A stretch of 64,000 bases of DNA from contig CM055103.1 of assembly GCA_029204225.1 (NCBI GenBank), positions 4,938,061-5,002,060 of the forward strand, written 5' to 3'. Each line of letters opens with the position of its first letter. The first letter of the stretch is position 1. Below the pieces are notes generated by a model. The model saw only the letters and a list, made by a program, of their open reading frames with translations. It searched no databases and was not told where the DNA came from. Of this stretch, positions 1-11,818 are shown piece after piece. Made by a program: the position numbers and the translations under genes. Source of the stretch: Diphasiastrum complanatum (lineage: Eukaryota; Streptophyta; Lycopodiopsida; Lycopodiales; Lycopodiaceae).

Positions 1-1780
1 TTGCTTCATCGTGATTTTTTCTGTGTTGCGATAAGCCCAGAGAACTAATGGTAGTTTTTTGATTCCAATCCGTTGCATGTGCAATAGTAATTTTGTTCAG
101 ATTTTACATAAAATTCCATTAGCTCTTTCTGTCAACCTGTTTGCTTTTGGATTATACTGTGTAGTTTTCCTGTGTTTGATCAAAAAATAGGTTGTCAGCA
201 ACTGTATTGTGTCATTAGAAAATGTGTACCTTGGTCAATTACTAGTTCAAGTGGACAACCATATCTTGTGATTATACTTTTGAATAAGAACGTCGCGACA
301 GTTTTTGCATCGTTTCGTTTCGTTGCTCTGCTTCAACGTTCTTTGTAGCATAATCCATTGCAACTAGAATATAACGACATTTCGTATGTCGGGTCACAGG
401 TTTGATTGGACCGACAAAGTCAATCTCCCACTTCTCAAATGGTGCAGAGACATGATTGTGTCAACGTCGCCAATTCATTGCTTTTGTAGGCTTGCCAGAT
501 CTCTGGCATGGATCACATGAACGAATAAAATTTGATACATCCCTTGAACATTGTTGGCCACCAATACTTGGCAGTCAATATCTTATTAACAGTATTTCTC
601 AAAGCAAAATGTCCACCAGCATCTTCTGAGTGTAAGTCTTTACAACGGACCTTTTAATCGTCTTCAGTTTTGAGACATTTTGTAGTTGATGGTCAGCACC
701 AAGCTAATATAAAACATATCCCACCAAATAATGCCGAAATTTCTTAACAGTGAAAATCATTCCAAGAGCTTCCCTTTCTGACTGCTGAATAATTCTTCTC
801 TAATGCACTGAGCTGTCGACTCGCATAGTAATGGGATGATCTTTTTTCTTTGTTGTCATTCTGTTTTAGGACAGACGCCAAGAGCCAATTGCAGAAACAT
901 CCATATAACTAAGAAATAAAATAGCCCAGTTGGGTGGTCTCAGAATAGGAGCATTGATCAACCTTTGCTTAAGTTCTTTGAATGCTTTCTAACTGTTCAT
1001 CTCATATCGTCACAAGTATTCCACTTGTTTCTTCAGTAGATGTGTAAGGAGAGGCAAGCAATAGAAGCATGATTTTTAAATAAATCTCTGTAATAGCCGA
1101 CATGTCCTAAGAAAGCTCGTAGTTCACGTAAATGGTTGGTATCTAGAGACTTCTTTATAAGCTCGACTTTATCTTTGTCGCCTTCTATTCCTCTGTTAGA
1201 TATTCTATGTCCAAGTAATATTCCTTCTTTCATACCGAAAAAATATTTTTCTGGATGAAGGGATAAACAAGTATCTCCACGAAAAACGACCGTTGCAATG
1301 TTAGTTTCAGCTTCTGTAGGTGCGTCTTTATATCACTATATACACAAAAATCATCAATAAATATTTCGAGAAAGAGTTCTTAGAAGGCAGCAAAAATTAA
1401 CATCATGATTCGCTAAAAAGTCGCTGGAGCGTTACAAAGACCAAAGGGCATTTTGTTGTAGGCATAAGTGCCCCAATCTGTAGTGAATGTAGTCTTTGAA
1501 CGATCCTCTTTCAGCACTCCAACCTGATTATAACAAGAAAAATCGTCACAAAAATTGTAACACTTCTGACCAACAACCTGATCTAAGATGGAATCAGTGA
1601 AGGGCAGAGGATGATGATACCTTTCTTGTGACAGCATTGAGTTTGCGAAAATCCAGGCATATTCCTATTTTGCCAGTCTTCTTCTTTGGGACGACAACAA
1701 TGGGTGAAAACCCATTCACTACTTAAGACGGGATATATTATACCTGCCTTAAGGTGTTTGTTGAGTTCTTCCTTAACCAT
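1..1780 (-). pseudogene. gypsy copy 1 pol remnant: RT, RNase H and partial integrase
   Basis: Broken polymerase region. The RT palm is at 1413-1637, with a DDFSCYNQV-type motif and the MPFGLCNAPATF block typical of Ty3/gypsy RT. The RT thumb is at 1033-1233 (EGILLGHRIS, then FLGHVGYY). RNase H follows at about 780-1030, and integrase zinc-finger and core sequence fills about 1-700, recognisable by alignment with 57219-57919. Stops and frameshifts separate the blocks. The RT would copy the element RNA to DNA and the integrase would insert it; neither is functional here. Confidence 0.8.
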
Positions 1781-1844
1781 GAGAGAGTACTTAGGATTGA
1801 GATGATACTGTCTCTGTCGAACAGGTACAACATCTTCCTTAAGA

Positions 1845-2990
1845 TCAATACGGTGCTCTCCAAATTTCTACAGGTATACCCTTCAAATCGTCGAGCGACC
1901 AGGCAAAAACATCTTGATACTCCTTCAATAGTTCAGTGAATTCTGCTAACTCCGATTCTCCAAGTGACTTTGAAATATGCACAAATCTGCCAAGTGCAAG
2001 TTCAATTAGTTCAGTAGAATCTGGTAATATGATATCTTTTGTCATATTGGCCTTGGTATGGCCATGGATTTCGTGCATGGTTGACTCCATAGATGTTTTC
2101 TTGTCGTCAACCTGGTTCTTGTTACCAAATTCGTGTTTAGATTCGTCACTTGAATCATCAGACTCTTTCGAGTTCGTGTCTGTAACTATGATTTCTTCAT
2201 ACGAAACATCCGCTTCAGCGTTGCAGGCAACAAAAAATTCTTCTTCGTCAGCATTCTCATAACATTCAAAATATTGCACTTCAATGTTAGATTCATTAGA
2301 CAAAACATGTAAGGCATAAGAAGATTCTTCTAAGGTAAAACTGGTGTCAGACAAAGGAGTTTCACCTTCATATTTGTCACGACTTCCAGGTAATTATTTG
2401 TTCTGTTGGCTTACCTCGATTATTGGTCTCACCAATCTGAAATCTTAGCTCTCCGGATTTCCAATAAACACTTGCTTTTGATTGATAAAGCCAGGGTCGT
2501 CCAATCAGCACGGAATAGGATGACAAACTGAGTGGTTTGATAACCATGAAATTCATGGTAATATCAATTTCAGGTGCACCGAGATCACCTAAATCAATAG
2601 ATAGAACACTAGCATCTGGCAAAAAAAAAAATTTCTTCTTTTTCGGTGTAGAAAGACCTTTCAGTTGCTTTCTGTAATAAGTGTTATCTACCAACAGCTG
2701 CTCAAAAGTAATATTCGGACGAAGTGATCCATATCAGTCACGATGTCATAGTCCTTTGTCCTCGATTTTGAGATTGGCTTATCAATAACAGCACTAGACA
2801 ATTTCGTCTTCGTGATTTCGTCGTCCCCTTCCTCGAAAGTGACCACCTTCTCTGCAATAGCTGACTGAAGTTCAGCGTTGATAATTTCTTTTGCCTCAGC
2901 TGAGATATCTTTTGCAAATAACTTTGCAGCATTGCGGTCATAGTCGGGGTCATCTTTGAGATCTTCTTTAGTCGTAGATTTATTCGTCAT
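1845..2990 (-). pseudogene. gypsy copy 1 acidic linker and protease remnant
   Basis: Two blocks between RT and gag. At 1845-2354 is an acidic spacer rich in Asp, Glu and Ser (for example SKESDDSSDESKHEF), ending in the FAWSLDDLKGIP motif that precedes gypsy RT. At 2377-2694 is the C-terminal half of a retropepsin-like protease, with VLIGRPWL, the conserved flap and C-terminal strand. The part that should carry the DSG active site, present in the sister copy at 60019-60462, is deleted between the KKFFFLPDASVLSIDLGDLG region and MNFMVIKPL. At 2688-2990 is a charged region that follows gag. The protease is therefore dead. Confidence 0.72.
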
Positions 2991-4609
2991 CTTGCTAGAA
3001 GATTTCTTCTTCGAGGATTTTCTGCGCCTCGTCGAAGATTTTTGGTCAGGTTTCGAGGAGCTTTTGCTTCTCGTTGTGATTTGAATATCTTCTCCACGTC
3101 ACTTGGCCAGGACTGATCTTCTATCTTTGCCAATTTTTCCTCAATAACGTCAATTTCTCTACACAACAGCATCAGTCGAAGCTTTCGCTTTCGAGTCTAC
3201 AGCAGCTGGTGTTGCGACATACTGATATTGGGTCGCGACTTCTCTCGATAAGGGCTGTCAGGATAGTTGTGACTAGGCTCTCTACAATTCGAGCATAACG
3301 GTACAGAACCAATCGGCTTTCGCAACTGAGGACAGTCAGGTAAAAAAATGTTCCGGCTCTCCCACGGTTATAGCAAGTTGCTCCGACACTGGTTTAGTCA
3401 CGGTTTGAGACTTCGCTGGTCCAACAAATTCAGGAGGATTATGTCTTCTTAGTGCGAACTTGGGTCTATCCTGCTAGGCTGATGCTGCAGTACCTTGAAA
3501 TAGTCGTATCATTTTGAAAAATAAAACCTCATGGGTAGGATCTTCAATGTATTTGACATTCGTAGTAGTGCAGTCTTCCTTAGTGTGTCCTGAAGTTCCG
3601 CATTTTGTACACCACATTCATGAATTGGAAGAAGATGCTTTCAGTCTTTTATCTACAACTTCAGAGATTTGCACTATTAAGTCATTAAACTTTTTATTAA
3701 GGTCAGCCATATTACTCTTCCAAAGCTTTTCAATTTTAGAAGTTGATGACTTATCTCGACAACTTTTGTGTCATCCTTTCGTTTGGATCGTCGTTTATTC
3801 TTTCTCTCTCCTTTGTCAGCTTATGATTCTGATAAATCGCTGCTTTCAGATTCCGAACTTGAAGAACTAGTACTTGAATCAGAATCTAAATCATCCTCGT
3901 TGTCACTAGAATCAGTCTTCGACTTTCGAGATTTCTCAGTTGATTGTTGCTTTCAGTGCTAGTTTTGAGGTCTCAAAATTTTTGGCACTAGCTATTACTG
4001 CTGCTAAGGAGGTCATGTCCCCTTGTCTACAATACCGATCAATCTTTGGTGGTAAACCAGTCAAAAATTATTCGATCTGCATATCAACGGGATATACACT
4101 GGTTAGTTTTCCTATAAGATTTTTAACTTTCGTGTATATTTGCGAAGAGATTCTTTACTCTTCTTCTGAACATTGTTCAGACATCCGAGAATTCTTGATT
4201 TGTAACCAGTTTCTCTGAACTGGTTCAGAAATGCATATTTCAGCAGGTACCAGGTTCCTACACGGCCCGGTTCAACTTCACTGTACTAGATGCACGCTTG
4301 CTTTCTTAGCAGACCATGGAAGATTCGTAGTTTGTCAATACCTTCGTTATTCGCATTAGCGATTGACTCGAATTGTGAGACATAGCTATCTGCATCATCA
4401 GAAGAAGTCACTTTAAAATAATCGTATCTAATTTTTGATATAGAAGTGAAACGTGTAGCAAGACCCTCCATACCGAAGCTAATTAGGAGTTCAAGTAACT
4501 GGGTAGTGATTTCGTCTAGATTTCTTCGACTAGTACTCTCACTTTGTCTTCGTAAAAATTCTTCTCTAAGCTTACGATATCGTTCTAATCTGGATTCTCT
4601 ATCTGACAT
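2987..4609 (-). pseudogene. gypsy copy 1 gag remnant
   Basis: Gag starts at the ATG at 4609-4607 with MSDRESRLERYRKLREEF, a charged helical start shared with the second copy at 62341. The first 107 codons (4286-4609) are open. The zinc-knuckle region (about 3230-3620) is recognisable on DNA level by alignment with 60950-61345 but is broken by indels. A serine- and acid-rich stretch lies at about 3768-3960 and a Lys/Arg-rich tail at 2987-3172. Gag would form the virus-like particle and bind RNA. Frameshifts exclude a working protein. Confidence 0.75.
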
Positions 4610-4660
4610 ACACTAGAGATGGAGATGGATTTGTCAGATTCTTATAATTTTTCTTAACTA

Positions 4661-4678
4661 TCCCCGACAACGGCGCCA
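4661..4678 (-). other. Primer-binding site for tRNA-Asp (gypsy copy 1)
   Basis: The plus strand reads tccccgacaacggcgcca, so the element strand carries TGGCGCCGTTGTCGGGGA. From memory of plant tRNA-Asp this is complementary to its 3' end at 17 of 18 positions. It lies 5 bases (aaaat) from the LTR boundary at 4684. A tRNA-Asp primer is characteristic of the Tat/Athila group of plant Ty3/gypsy elements. Confidence 0.85.
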
Positions 4679-4683
4679 AAAAT

Positions 4684-5883
4684 TGGTATATGTTGTACTA
4701 TACCAACAAGGTTAATATAGATTTTGTAGCAAATAGTGTCGTTCCCACAGAGGATAGTGTTAGAAAGTTATGTTTTTGGTACAATTTATGATAAGTGGTG
4801 TCCAGTGTTGTTCTGGTTGTCGACAGACAATATTACTTATATTTGGGTGTGTGGTGTTGATAAATTTCAGAACAACAATCTGGCCTCTATCAAATCGAAT
4901 GAAGCACGTTCTACAGATGAGATGTTATCAGAGTAGTACAACAGTACTACACTTTGGCTAATTAAGGTGTCAACATAGAGTCAAAAATGTTCGATGTATT
5001 CACGACTGTGCAGACAATTAATTGATCACGTTCGCGAACTATTCATTTCTAGATAGAAGTCCTCAACAACTAAAGTCCAAATGCATGGTTTTAGAGCATG
5101 TTAGAAACTTATGTCAATGCCGAAAGACTCAATTCTTCAAACAGGGATTGTCATCTCATATGTATACATACAGATTTATTCAACGATCGTGCTATTCGAG
5201 TGCCGAAAAGAAAGTATTTGCGACAGACGAATAAGATGGTTTTAAGACAGTTCTTTAGAGCATGCTTTACGGATACACAACAACGACTATAATGCACTAG
5301 AGAGTTTGTCTGATCAGAGAGTAATTCATGTAATGCGTTAGAGATTGCTAGCAGACTCAAGATCACTCACACTCAACAGTGCGGAGAACAGAGATAAGAG
5401 AGAATAACTCACAGAACTCTATTCACTTCTTCAATCTCTTACATATGCATAAACTCTTCTCTCTCAATGCTCGAGACTGAAGTGTGAGATCAATATATGT
5501 TCTACGAGGCGAACAAACACACCTCTAAAACCACAGGTGTGTCGCTCCCCGCGAAAGGGTCTAGTTAACAATTAGACTGAAAATACGTTCAATTATACCA
5601 TAAAAGGTATACTTAACTACAAGTTAAAGTTACTCTAGTTTAACATGTCTTTTCGTGTCTAGTCGTTTCGTGTGGATGACCTAGTAAAGGTTATCCAATG
5701 TAATGTCTTTCCTATTAAAGGTCTTGTCCTTAATTACAAGGCAAGTACTTAGGAGATATATTTCCAAAAAATGACTTTAGGCCTCTTCATGATTTATACT
5801 TAACCAGCTCATATCTTCATTTTCGAGTATATCATGCCATATTTATGTTGATATTCAATTTTTAACAATAAGGTGGCATCACA
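4684..5883 (-). repeat. 5' LTR of gypsy copy 1 (about 1200 bp)
   Basis: On the plus strand it runs from TGGTATATG to GGCATCACA; the element strand is TGTGATGCC...CATATACCA. The boundaries are fixed by comparison with the LTR at 62401-63670: both begin five bases after the primer site, and similarity stops after 'catcaca', where the flanks diverge (agcct here, gttcc there). Several indels separate the two copies. It carries promoter and polyadenylation signals for the element in principle, but I could not place a TATA box with confidence. Confidence 0.87.
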
Positions 5884-6817
5884 AGCCTTGATGTCAAACA
5901 ACACATGGGAGCTTGTGGAGCCACCAAATCAAAGGTCTTGACTATGAAGACACCTTTGCACCAGTGGCAAAGATGGTAACAATCCGAATACTTATATCTC
6001 TTGCATGTTTTCACAATTGGAGTATGTTCCAGCTTCATGTTTCTAGTGCATTTCTCAATGGTTACCTTGAGGAGGAGATTTACATGGAGCAACCTCCAGG
6101 TTTTGTGAAAGAAGGTGATGAATCAAAAGTTTGTCTTTTATTCAAAAGTCTCTATGGACTGAAACAAGCACCAAGGTCTTGGTATGCAAGGCTCAACTCC
6201 CATCTCATATCACTTGGATTTTGTCTAAGTGAATATGACCCTTTTCTGTATTATAACTTTGTAGATAACTTTGTAATTATTCTTCTCATCCATGTAGATG
6301 ATATCATTCTTTGTGGAAATAATGAGAAGCTACTTGAAGAAACTAAGCATGCACTTGGTACTGAATTTAAGATGCAGGACTTAGGAGTTCTTCACTATAT
6401 TCTAGGCCTTGAAATAGATTTTTAAAAAGGTCATGCATTTATAAGCCAAAGTAGATATGCACTTTCCATGCTCAAGAAATTCCAGATGGAAAATTGTAAA
6501 GGCGTAGACACACCCATGGAGCACACTGTAAAAGTTCCTATTAAAGATGATGAAAAATCCTTTGAGGATATCACTCTTTATAGGAGTCTTATTGGCTCAC
6601 TTATTTGGTTAACAGTGACTAGGCCTGATCTAAGCTTTTGTGTTCATAAGCTAAGTCAACACATGCAGGATCCAAAATTATATCACTAGAAGTTGGCTAA
6701 AAGAATCTTGAGATATATATCTTCTACCTCAGAGTATGGATTATTCTACAAGGGAGAAGATCTGACTTTTTAGATTCGGATTTTGCAGGAGATAGGTTGG
6801 ACAGAAAATCCATGACT
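5884..6817 (+). pseudogene. Ty1/copia reverse transcriptase fragment
   Basis: Plus-strand piece of a copia polyprotein. The first bases encode the NTWELVEPPN motif at the start of copia RT, then a deletion joins directly to GLDYEDTFAPVAKM. At 5913-6425 come QLHVSSAFLNG, the GLKQAPRSWYARL block and the catalytic HVDDIIL (YVDD in active elements, here His for Tyr). A stop at 6423 interrupts it; 6468-6689 carries CKGVDTPME and TRPDLSFC, the RT-RNase H connection. It ends inside RNase H at about 6817, where an opposite-strand gypsy begins. The gypsy copy 1 LTR abuts its left end. A truncated, dead fragment. Confidence 0.87.
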
Positions 6818-7343
6818 ATTGGCGACACCCATTCAGTGTGCTCGATCTCATAAATAAAATCAGCATCTAGCAATTTAAGCAGCTCTTTCTTGATCAACTC
6901 TGTATAGTTGGGTTGCAACAATAGTAACGGCTTACCTTGGGGACTGCTCCATCCACCAAGGGTATGATATGTTGGATTACGGTTGGTGGTACACCCTTTA
7001 GATCACTATAATTCCAAGCGAAACAATCCTTGTATTCCACCAGTAATGAACATAGTCTTTTGAATTGAGTGGGCGTTAACTATTCTCCCACGTTCATGAT
7101 CTTTTCTTCTTCACCTGGCTCAGCTAGATTCATAGGTTGTGTTTGTGCAGGTCCTTCGAAGAGTTGCTCCGCTGGTTCTTGATTTTGATCAGGTTCTCTT
7201 TGAGCTTGCAACATCATGATTACCATGTCGTCTAAGGTATAGTTCTTGAAGGTTTCAGGCATCTCCTGAACTGGTGTTCGACGGGATTCCTCCTTCGACA
7301 TATTGATCTTAGCCCGACTCGTCATCCTGGGGCCATCAGTCAT
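6818..7343 (-). pseudogene. gypsy RT N-terminus and acidic spacer
   Basis: At 6818-6921 is the RT entry block NYTELIKKELLKLLDA followed by EWVSPIV, conserved in Ty3/gypsy RT just before the palm. Upstream (about 6920-7080, other frame) is YKDCFAWNYSDLKGVPP, the usual lead-in to gypsy RT. 7080-7343 is an 87-residue Glu/Gln/Pro-rich linker. The RT palm with the catalytic aspartates is missing; the protein is truncated by the junction at about 6817. Confidence 0.72.
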
Positions 7344-7634
7344 CTGTGAGGAAGATGATGTTGTGTCTAGGTCTATTCAAACTAACTTCATGGAGTCCAA
7401 CACCTTTTTTTTTTTTTTTATGCTCACCTTGTTGGGTTCATCCTTGTTGTCTTTCTTTGGAGCCGGTGTGACATTCGCTTCATGATTGGAAATATCCCAC
7501 ATCCACCGTAGCTATGGCCTCCTCTAGTAGATCACTCCATTGGATCACCTGGTTATAATGTTGTCTCAGCTGGTTCTTCTTGTTGGCAGGTGCCTTGGGT
7601 GAATCTATCTTGGAAACTTTCGCCTTGCAGATTT

Positions 7635-8064
7635 CTATAATGGCTGAGCTGGTACTTTCTTAGTTCCATAACGATTTGGGTCCATATGTTGCAAGACCTG
7701 CTCATCAGTCAGCTCAGTCTCCTTGTTGTAAGTAAAAGCATGTTTCCAAGGGACTAAATCATCATCCACAAGGTTCTCAATAGCTTCCGCTGACAACCAT
7801 GCTACATTGATCATGTTCACCCTGAAAGTGATTGGTGTGGTCCAATGTATAGCACTTGGGTGAAGATGTGTTGGAATCTGGATCTGACTCCCATTGACAA
7901 GCATGTCCAGCCATACAGTCAATAGTTGCCAACGCTTCCGTCCATCTCATAATATCCATTTTAGAGCCATAATGACCTCCTCTGGCTTGCCTTGGGCGAT
8001 CGATTATATGATCTACAGTGGACGATTCGTCATCAGCCTTGGTGTAATTGGTTTCACCACCCAT
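7635..8064 (-). pseudogene. gypsy pol spacer between protease and RT (frameshifted)
   Basis: Two overlapping reading frames (7635-7922 and 7777-8064) cover the region between protease and RT. Recognisable pieces include WTTPITFRVNMINVAWLSAE and LVPWKHAFTYNKE. I do not identify a catalytic domain. A frameshift around 7780-7920 splits it. The assignment rests on its position between protease and RT on the same strand. Confidence 0.5.
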
Positions 8065-8153
8065 GTGGTTGGATTGATCTTTACAGCCCGTTCTCTATTT
8101 TCAAAGGTGAGTTTTCCAGTTTCCCAGTTGTGAACCACTTGCGTAGTCCGCAA

Positions 8154-8465
8154 TCACAGTCTTGCTAGTAGAACGTGGTAGGGAGAAGAGGACTCTAGTA
8201 TGTCCATTACCACAAAAGTGATCACAAACTGCATTCCTATTATTTTTACATGGATGTCATCAACTACACCTTTTGGTTTAACACAAGATTGATCTGCTAG
8301 TTTGATGGCAAATTTTGCTGGCTTCAATCGTTGCAGATCCCATTTTTGGTATAAAGTAGTGGAGATCAAATTTACACTTGATCCTCCATCTACCATTGCT
8401 ACCTCGTCCTTGAATCTCTTGTGCTTGATCAACAGGGTGATATTGTATTCTCTTCGCTTTTCCAC
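8154..8465 (-). pseudogene. gypsy retropepsin-like protease
   Basis: A 103-residue open stretch that resembles the aspartic protease of Ty3/gypsy elements, which cuts the Gag-Pol polyprotein. The active-site motif reads VDGGSSVNLIS, so the catalytic Asp is present but the usual DSG or DTG is DGG. Downstream are KLADQS and a FVVMDILESSSPYHVLLARL tail equivalent to the I-L-G-R-P-W segment of working copies, here eroded. It follows gag in the neighbouring frame (overlap at 8429-8465), consistent with ancestral frameshifting or simple decay. Confidence 0.75.
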
Positions 8466-9401
8466 ACTGTCCTAATGTGGAGGACGTTGCTTGTTTCTTT
8501 GTAGCTTGCACAATATATGGGCTTTAGTGTTATTGGTTTCGCTTCAGCTTTGGCCCATTCAGCCAGAAGGCTCTTGGATTGTGGTGCAATTTGCAATAAT
8601 TCTCCCAGGGATAAGCTAACACGGCTTGCTAGCAAACTTGTGAGCACCTCAATGTGCGGATCCTCGGGGCCCACCATGTGGAAAGGTGGTTCATGATGAT
8701 GCAACCGATCGTTCTGATCAGTTCGCAATGGTGAGCCCGTTTGTGGTACTGGTTTTTTATCAACAGAAGGTTCTGTAGGTACATCTTTTGCTTGTGCTTT
8801 TTCCTCCGCTTGTACTCTCTGCACCCAATGACGTATCTTGTGATATTGTCTTCTTCCCTCACATTCAGATACGGTCTTGCAACTGAGGATTGATTGTCTA
8901 ATACTAATGTGGCCCTTCTGTTTTTGTGCTCGTGTAACTGCTAGCACTAGGGCATGAAAGTGTTGTTTTTCCTAGTGGTGTCCCTCCTAAAACTGTTGTA
9001 GAGTGTACTGTGATTAGATTCAGAAATGCACTCATTCCAGGTTTTAATGGACAATTCTTGTAGCAGTGTCCATATCCGCACTCTCGACAAAAGGTTGTAT
9101 ATTGGCCTTTGTACGTACATTCTAAAATTCGATGGCCTTCTTCGCATCCGTAGCAGCCGTAATTTCTACCACCTTGATGTTGAGGTTGAGCTGCATAGGT
9201 TGCATAATACTCGTTAATGGCTGAATCTAAAAATATCTCTTCTGGCCCACACCATTGCTGCTGCTCAGATTGAGGTGATGCTGGTGCTTCATGTTCCGCC
9301 GCTGCTAAATTGACATGAGTCACTTGGTGATTAGTTGGCCCTGGTGGTGTAGGTAAGGCCATGCGTAGCTGGTTATTCGGCGTGCCAAAACTCGGTGCCA
9401 T
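8429..9401 (-). pseudogene. gypsy gag C-terminal part with two short zinc knuckles
   Basis: Gag segment open in two overlapping frames (8904-9428 and 8429-8947). Residues CYGCEEGHRILEC and CRECGYGHCYKNC form two Cys-His boxes spaced CX2CX3HX4C, one residue shorter than the retroviral CX2CX4HX4C knuckle, and end in CPLKPG. A related gag at 14660-14810 has the same first box. The N-terminal region is Pro-, Gln- and Ala-rich. The copia LTR inserted at 9402 has its 5-bp flank (gccat) overlapping a Met codon (9401-9399), so the upstream gag is lost. Expected role: RNA binding and particle assembly. Confidence 0.72.
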
Positions 9402-10097
9402 TGTGAAAGTACTATACTTTAGGACCATAAATGGATCTACAAAAGATCCACAAGAGTGATTGGATGCTTGCTTAACAATCTATCAAAAAACTAGAAAAAA
9501 TTGATCTAGATTGGCAATTTGACAAACAACAAGCATTAACAATCAAAAGCATTGATCAACATTAAAATCCGAGCCCACACATGTGTACTACAAGCTGTAG
9601 TATGGCCTTCAACCTGAGAAACAAGTAGAAATTGATTTGGTTGCATTTGGATCACAAAAACTCAATGTACATAGTGAACTAGCTTGAGATTGCCAATGAG
9701 CTCCAAAAATTTTCTATCTTCTCACTATGGGAGCTTGGAATACATAGCAAATTCGACTTCCTTCTTGAATTTAGGTGGATTTCCAGCATGTGATAAGGAA
9801 GTTAACTCACTCTTCTTTCCCTAAAATGAAACCCTAGCCTAGATCCTAGAGTTATGCTTGGTAGGTAGCTAGTTGGTCAGCTTTTCACCTTAAACTTAGG
9901 TGTAGGTCCTATAAAGTAGGGATGACCACCAAATAGACATGAACAACTCTCTTGATTTGACCTAACCTACATTAGGAGTGGTTTTCCATGTGGCATCTTG
10001 GCCTCACATGTGTGGAATCCACTTATGTACAAAATTTACATTATACTACATGGTTTTTGATCAAGCTAGATTTGCCAATTTTTGGCAATTCTTCACA
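9402..10097 (-). repeat. 3' LTR of a copia element ('copia G', about 696 bp)
   Basis: The plus strand runs from TGTGAAAGTAC to ATTCTTCACA, giving the inverted TGTGAA/TTCACA ends of this copia group. Immediately right of it is ctcctcctcaaattta, whose complement is a polypurine tract (TAAATTTGAGGAGGAG) as expected next to a 3' LTR on the minus strand. The left flank is gccat. The partner 5' LTR is absent because the element is truncated at about 11818. No gene is seen in this stretch. Confidence 0.75.
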
Positions 10098-10878
10098 CTC
10101 CTCCTCAAATTTAGCTTGATCTATTTACAACTCTCTTGCCAGATGAATGAATGCTTTAGAAGTGTCTAAAAAACCAGCTACAAACAAGGAACTTTTGAGA
10201 CTCCAATAGAGAATGATGTCCATGAAGGATCTTTCACCATTTCTTAAAGGATACCTTACAAGATGTTCCACAAATGTGTCTATATACATGTAGCACACTT
10301 CAAAAACTATACATTATGCCAAGCCATGGATTCCAAGTCATTTTGTACACTTGAAGATACATCAATAAAACTATAAGTGGATACATAATGTTGCCAAAGA
10401 CAACTTGCCTTGCTTGATCCATATGATTGAGCCTAGATGGCTCCATCTTGATACTCAAGATTCTTCTTGGAGTCCTTGGGTCTTGAGCTTGCTCCTCCAC
10501 TTGACTTGACTCCAAAACATCAATGAATTGAATAAGGGGTTGATCCAAAAGTGCTTCTTCAAGTTTACAAATCTTCCACTCTTGAAATATCACATTTCCA
10601 CCATTGACAAATTCTTTGGTGGAAAAAAAGTAGATTCTACAATCTCTACTTGAAGAGCAAAACACTACCATTATTCCTATCATTGAAATAGGATAATCTT
10701 TGGTCCTTACATTGGAATGATCGTGCTCAAAGCATGTGGACCCAAAGATTTCCAATACAAATGATGTTTCATCTTTTATGACACTTTTCAAACTATTACA
10801 GAAATAGTTATCCAATGAAATTGCTATATCAACAACAAATGGAGATTTGAACATGCTTAAAGTGGACATCCAAACCAC
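10098..10878 (-). pseudogene. copia G: integrase C-terminus and fragments of RT/RNase H
   Basis: Minus-strand remnant. At 10300-10878 the ORF carries a copia integrase tail (FGSTCFEHDHSNV, then VNGGNVIFQEW, equal to the KVYVSRDVIFDE-type motif of intact copies) and the SxxEExxQDPRTPRR linker that leads into RT. 10170-10300 holds a piece of the NGERSFMDIILYWSL segment (RSFEDITLYRSL in other copies). The integrase core and almost all RT are deleted. It lies between gag (right) and the 3' LTR (left), in correct order for a copia. Confidence 0.75.
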
Positions 10879-11818
10879 TTTCTAAGAGTAGAACGACACT
10901 AAGCATATTCTTGGTGATTGATGGTACATAAAGGACATTTTCTAGATCCATGCATTTTGAGAATTCTAGACACAAAGAGATGGTGCCAACACCACCTATC
11001 CTACACTCTTCATCATTTGCAATAAAGACAAACTTTTTAGCATCATTGAATGAGTGTAAGGTTGAGAAAAAGTACTTTTCACAAGACATGTGGGACCTAG
11101 CCCCACTGGTGATCCACCAATTGTCTCTTGAATTGCTATTGTTTGTCGGTAAGGATGTAGATGCCATCAAGAATACAACCACTTCATCCTCCTCCTCCTC
11201 CTTTGCAAGGTTTCCTTGTTTGTCCTCCTCCAGTTGTGCTCTTAGCCTCTTGTAGCATTCGGATGCATAATGCCCTTTCTTTCCACAAAATAGGCATTTT
11301 TGCTTTGACTTGTCCTTTGAGCTTGATGCATCATCCTCTTCTTTGCCTTCCTTGGGATGCTTCTTCTTTCCGTTGGTCTTCTTTTTGCCCTTGAATGAAA
11401 AATTGGCCTTCTCATCTCCATCCTGCAAAGACAATGAACTCATTCTTGCCTTGGTGTGGAGCATCCTACACTCTTCAGCCACTAATACACTATGAAGATT
11501 TTCTATAGTTGGCAAAGTGTCTTGGATGGCAAAACTTTGGACCAAATTTGCAAAGTCATCTCCTAGACCATTAAGGACAATTTCTACAAGCTCTACATCA
11601 TGAATCTTCTCTCCAATGGAAGCCAACTCCCTATTTAGAGACTTGATTCTGAGTACATAATCCTGTGCACTCTCCTCACTTTTTCTCATGCTTTGCAAAA
11701 TCTGATTTCTAAGCATGAGTACTCTTGAAGTGTTACTAGATTCACAGATTGATTTTAAAGACTCTCAAGCCTTTTTAGCACTAGTACATGCTAATACTTC
11801 TCTCAACAAATCATTGAT
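10829..11818 (-). pseudogene. copia G: gag and protease remnant
   Basis: A 295-residue ORF (10829-11716) plus an upstream continuation to 11818 carry copia Gag: SRVLMLRNQILQSMRKSEES, then VEIVLNGLGDDFANLVQSF, a Lys-rich linker and a canonical zinc knuckle CLFCGKKGHYASEC. The protease motif, WIDSGATSHM in the intact copy, is WITSGARSHM here, so the catalytic Asp is replaced by Thr and the protease is dead. The GAG-pre-integrase start (VLYVPSITKNMLS) follows. The gag N-terminus is cut at 11818 by a polypyrimidine tract. Confidence 0.87.

Larger units (their letters stand above)
1..5883 (-). mobile_element. Ty3/gypsy retrotransposon, copy 1 (decayed, runs off left edge)
   Basis: A minus-strand Ty3/gypsy element read from right to left: 5' LTR, tRNA-Asp primer site, gag, protease, reverse transcriptase, RNase H and the start of integrase. 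The 3' part and 3' LTR lie beyond the left edge. It is the same family as the copy at 56771-63670: gag, protease and RT pieces match segment by segment, and the DNA at position 1 corresponds to about 57219 there. Many frameshifts and stops break the ORFs, so it cannot be autonomous. Its LTR abuts a copia RT fragment at 5884, so it probably inserted into that copia; the other flank is not visible, so no target duplication can be tested. Confidence 0.88.
6818..9401 (-). mobile_element. Second Ty3/gypsy family, minus strand, truncated (gag to start of RT)
   Basis: Read right to left: gag (9401-8429), protease (8465-8154), spacer (8064-7080), then the first about 35 residues of RT, where it is cut by the junction with the copia fragment at about 6817. 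The right end is interrupted by a copia LTR at 9402. It belongs to a different family from the copies at 1-5883 and 56771-63670: its gag has short zinc knuckles and its protease motif is DGGSS. No LTR of its own is recognised. Confidence 0.78.

Noticed and set aside
1936-2262. 108-codon plus-strand frame
   Set aside because: Antisense shadow of the gypsy acidic linker, with no recognisable domain.
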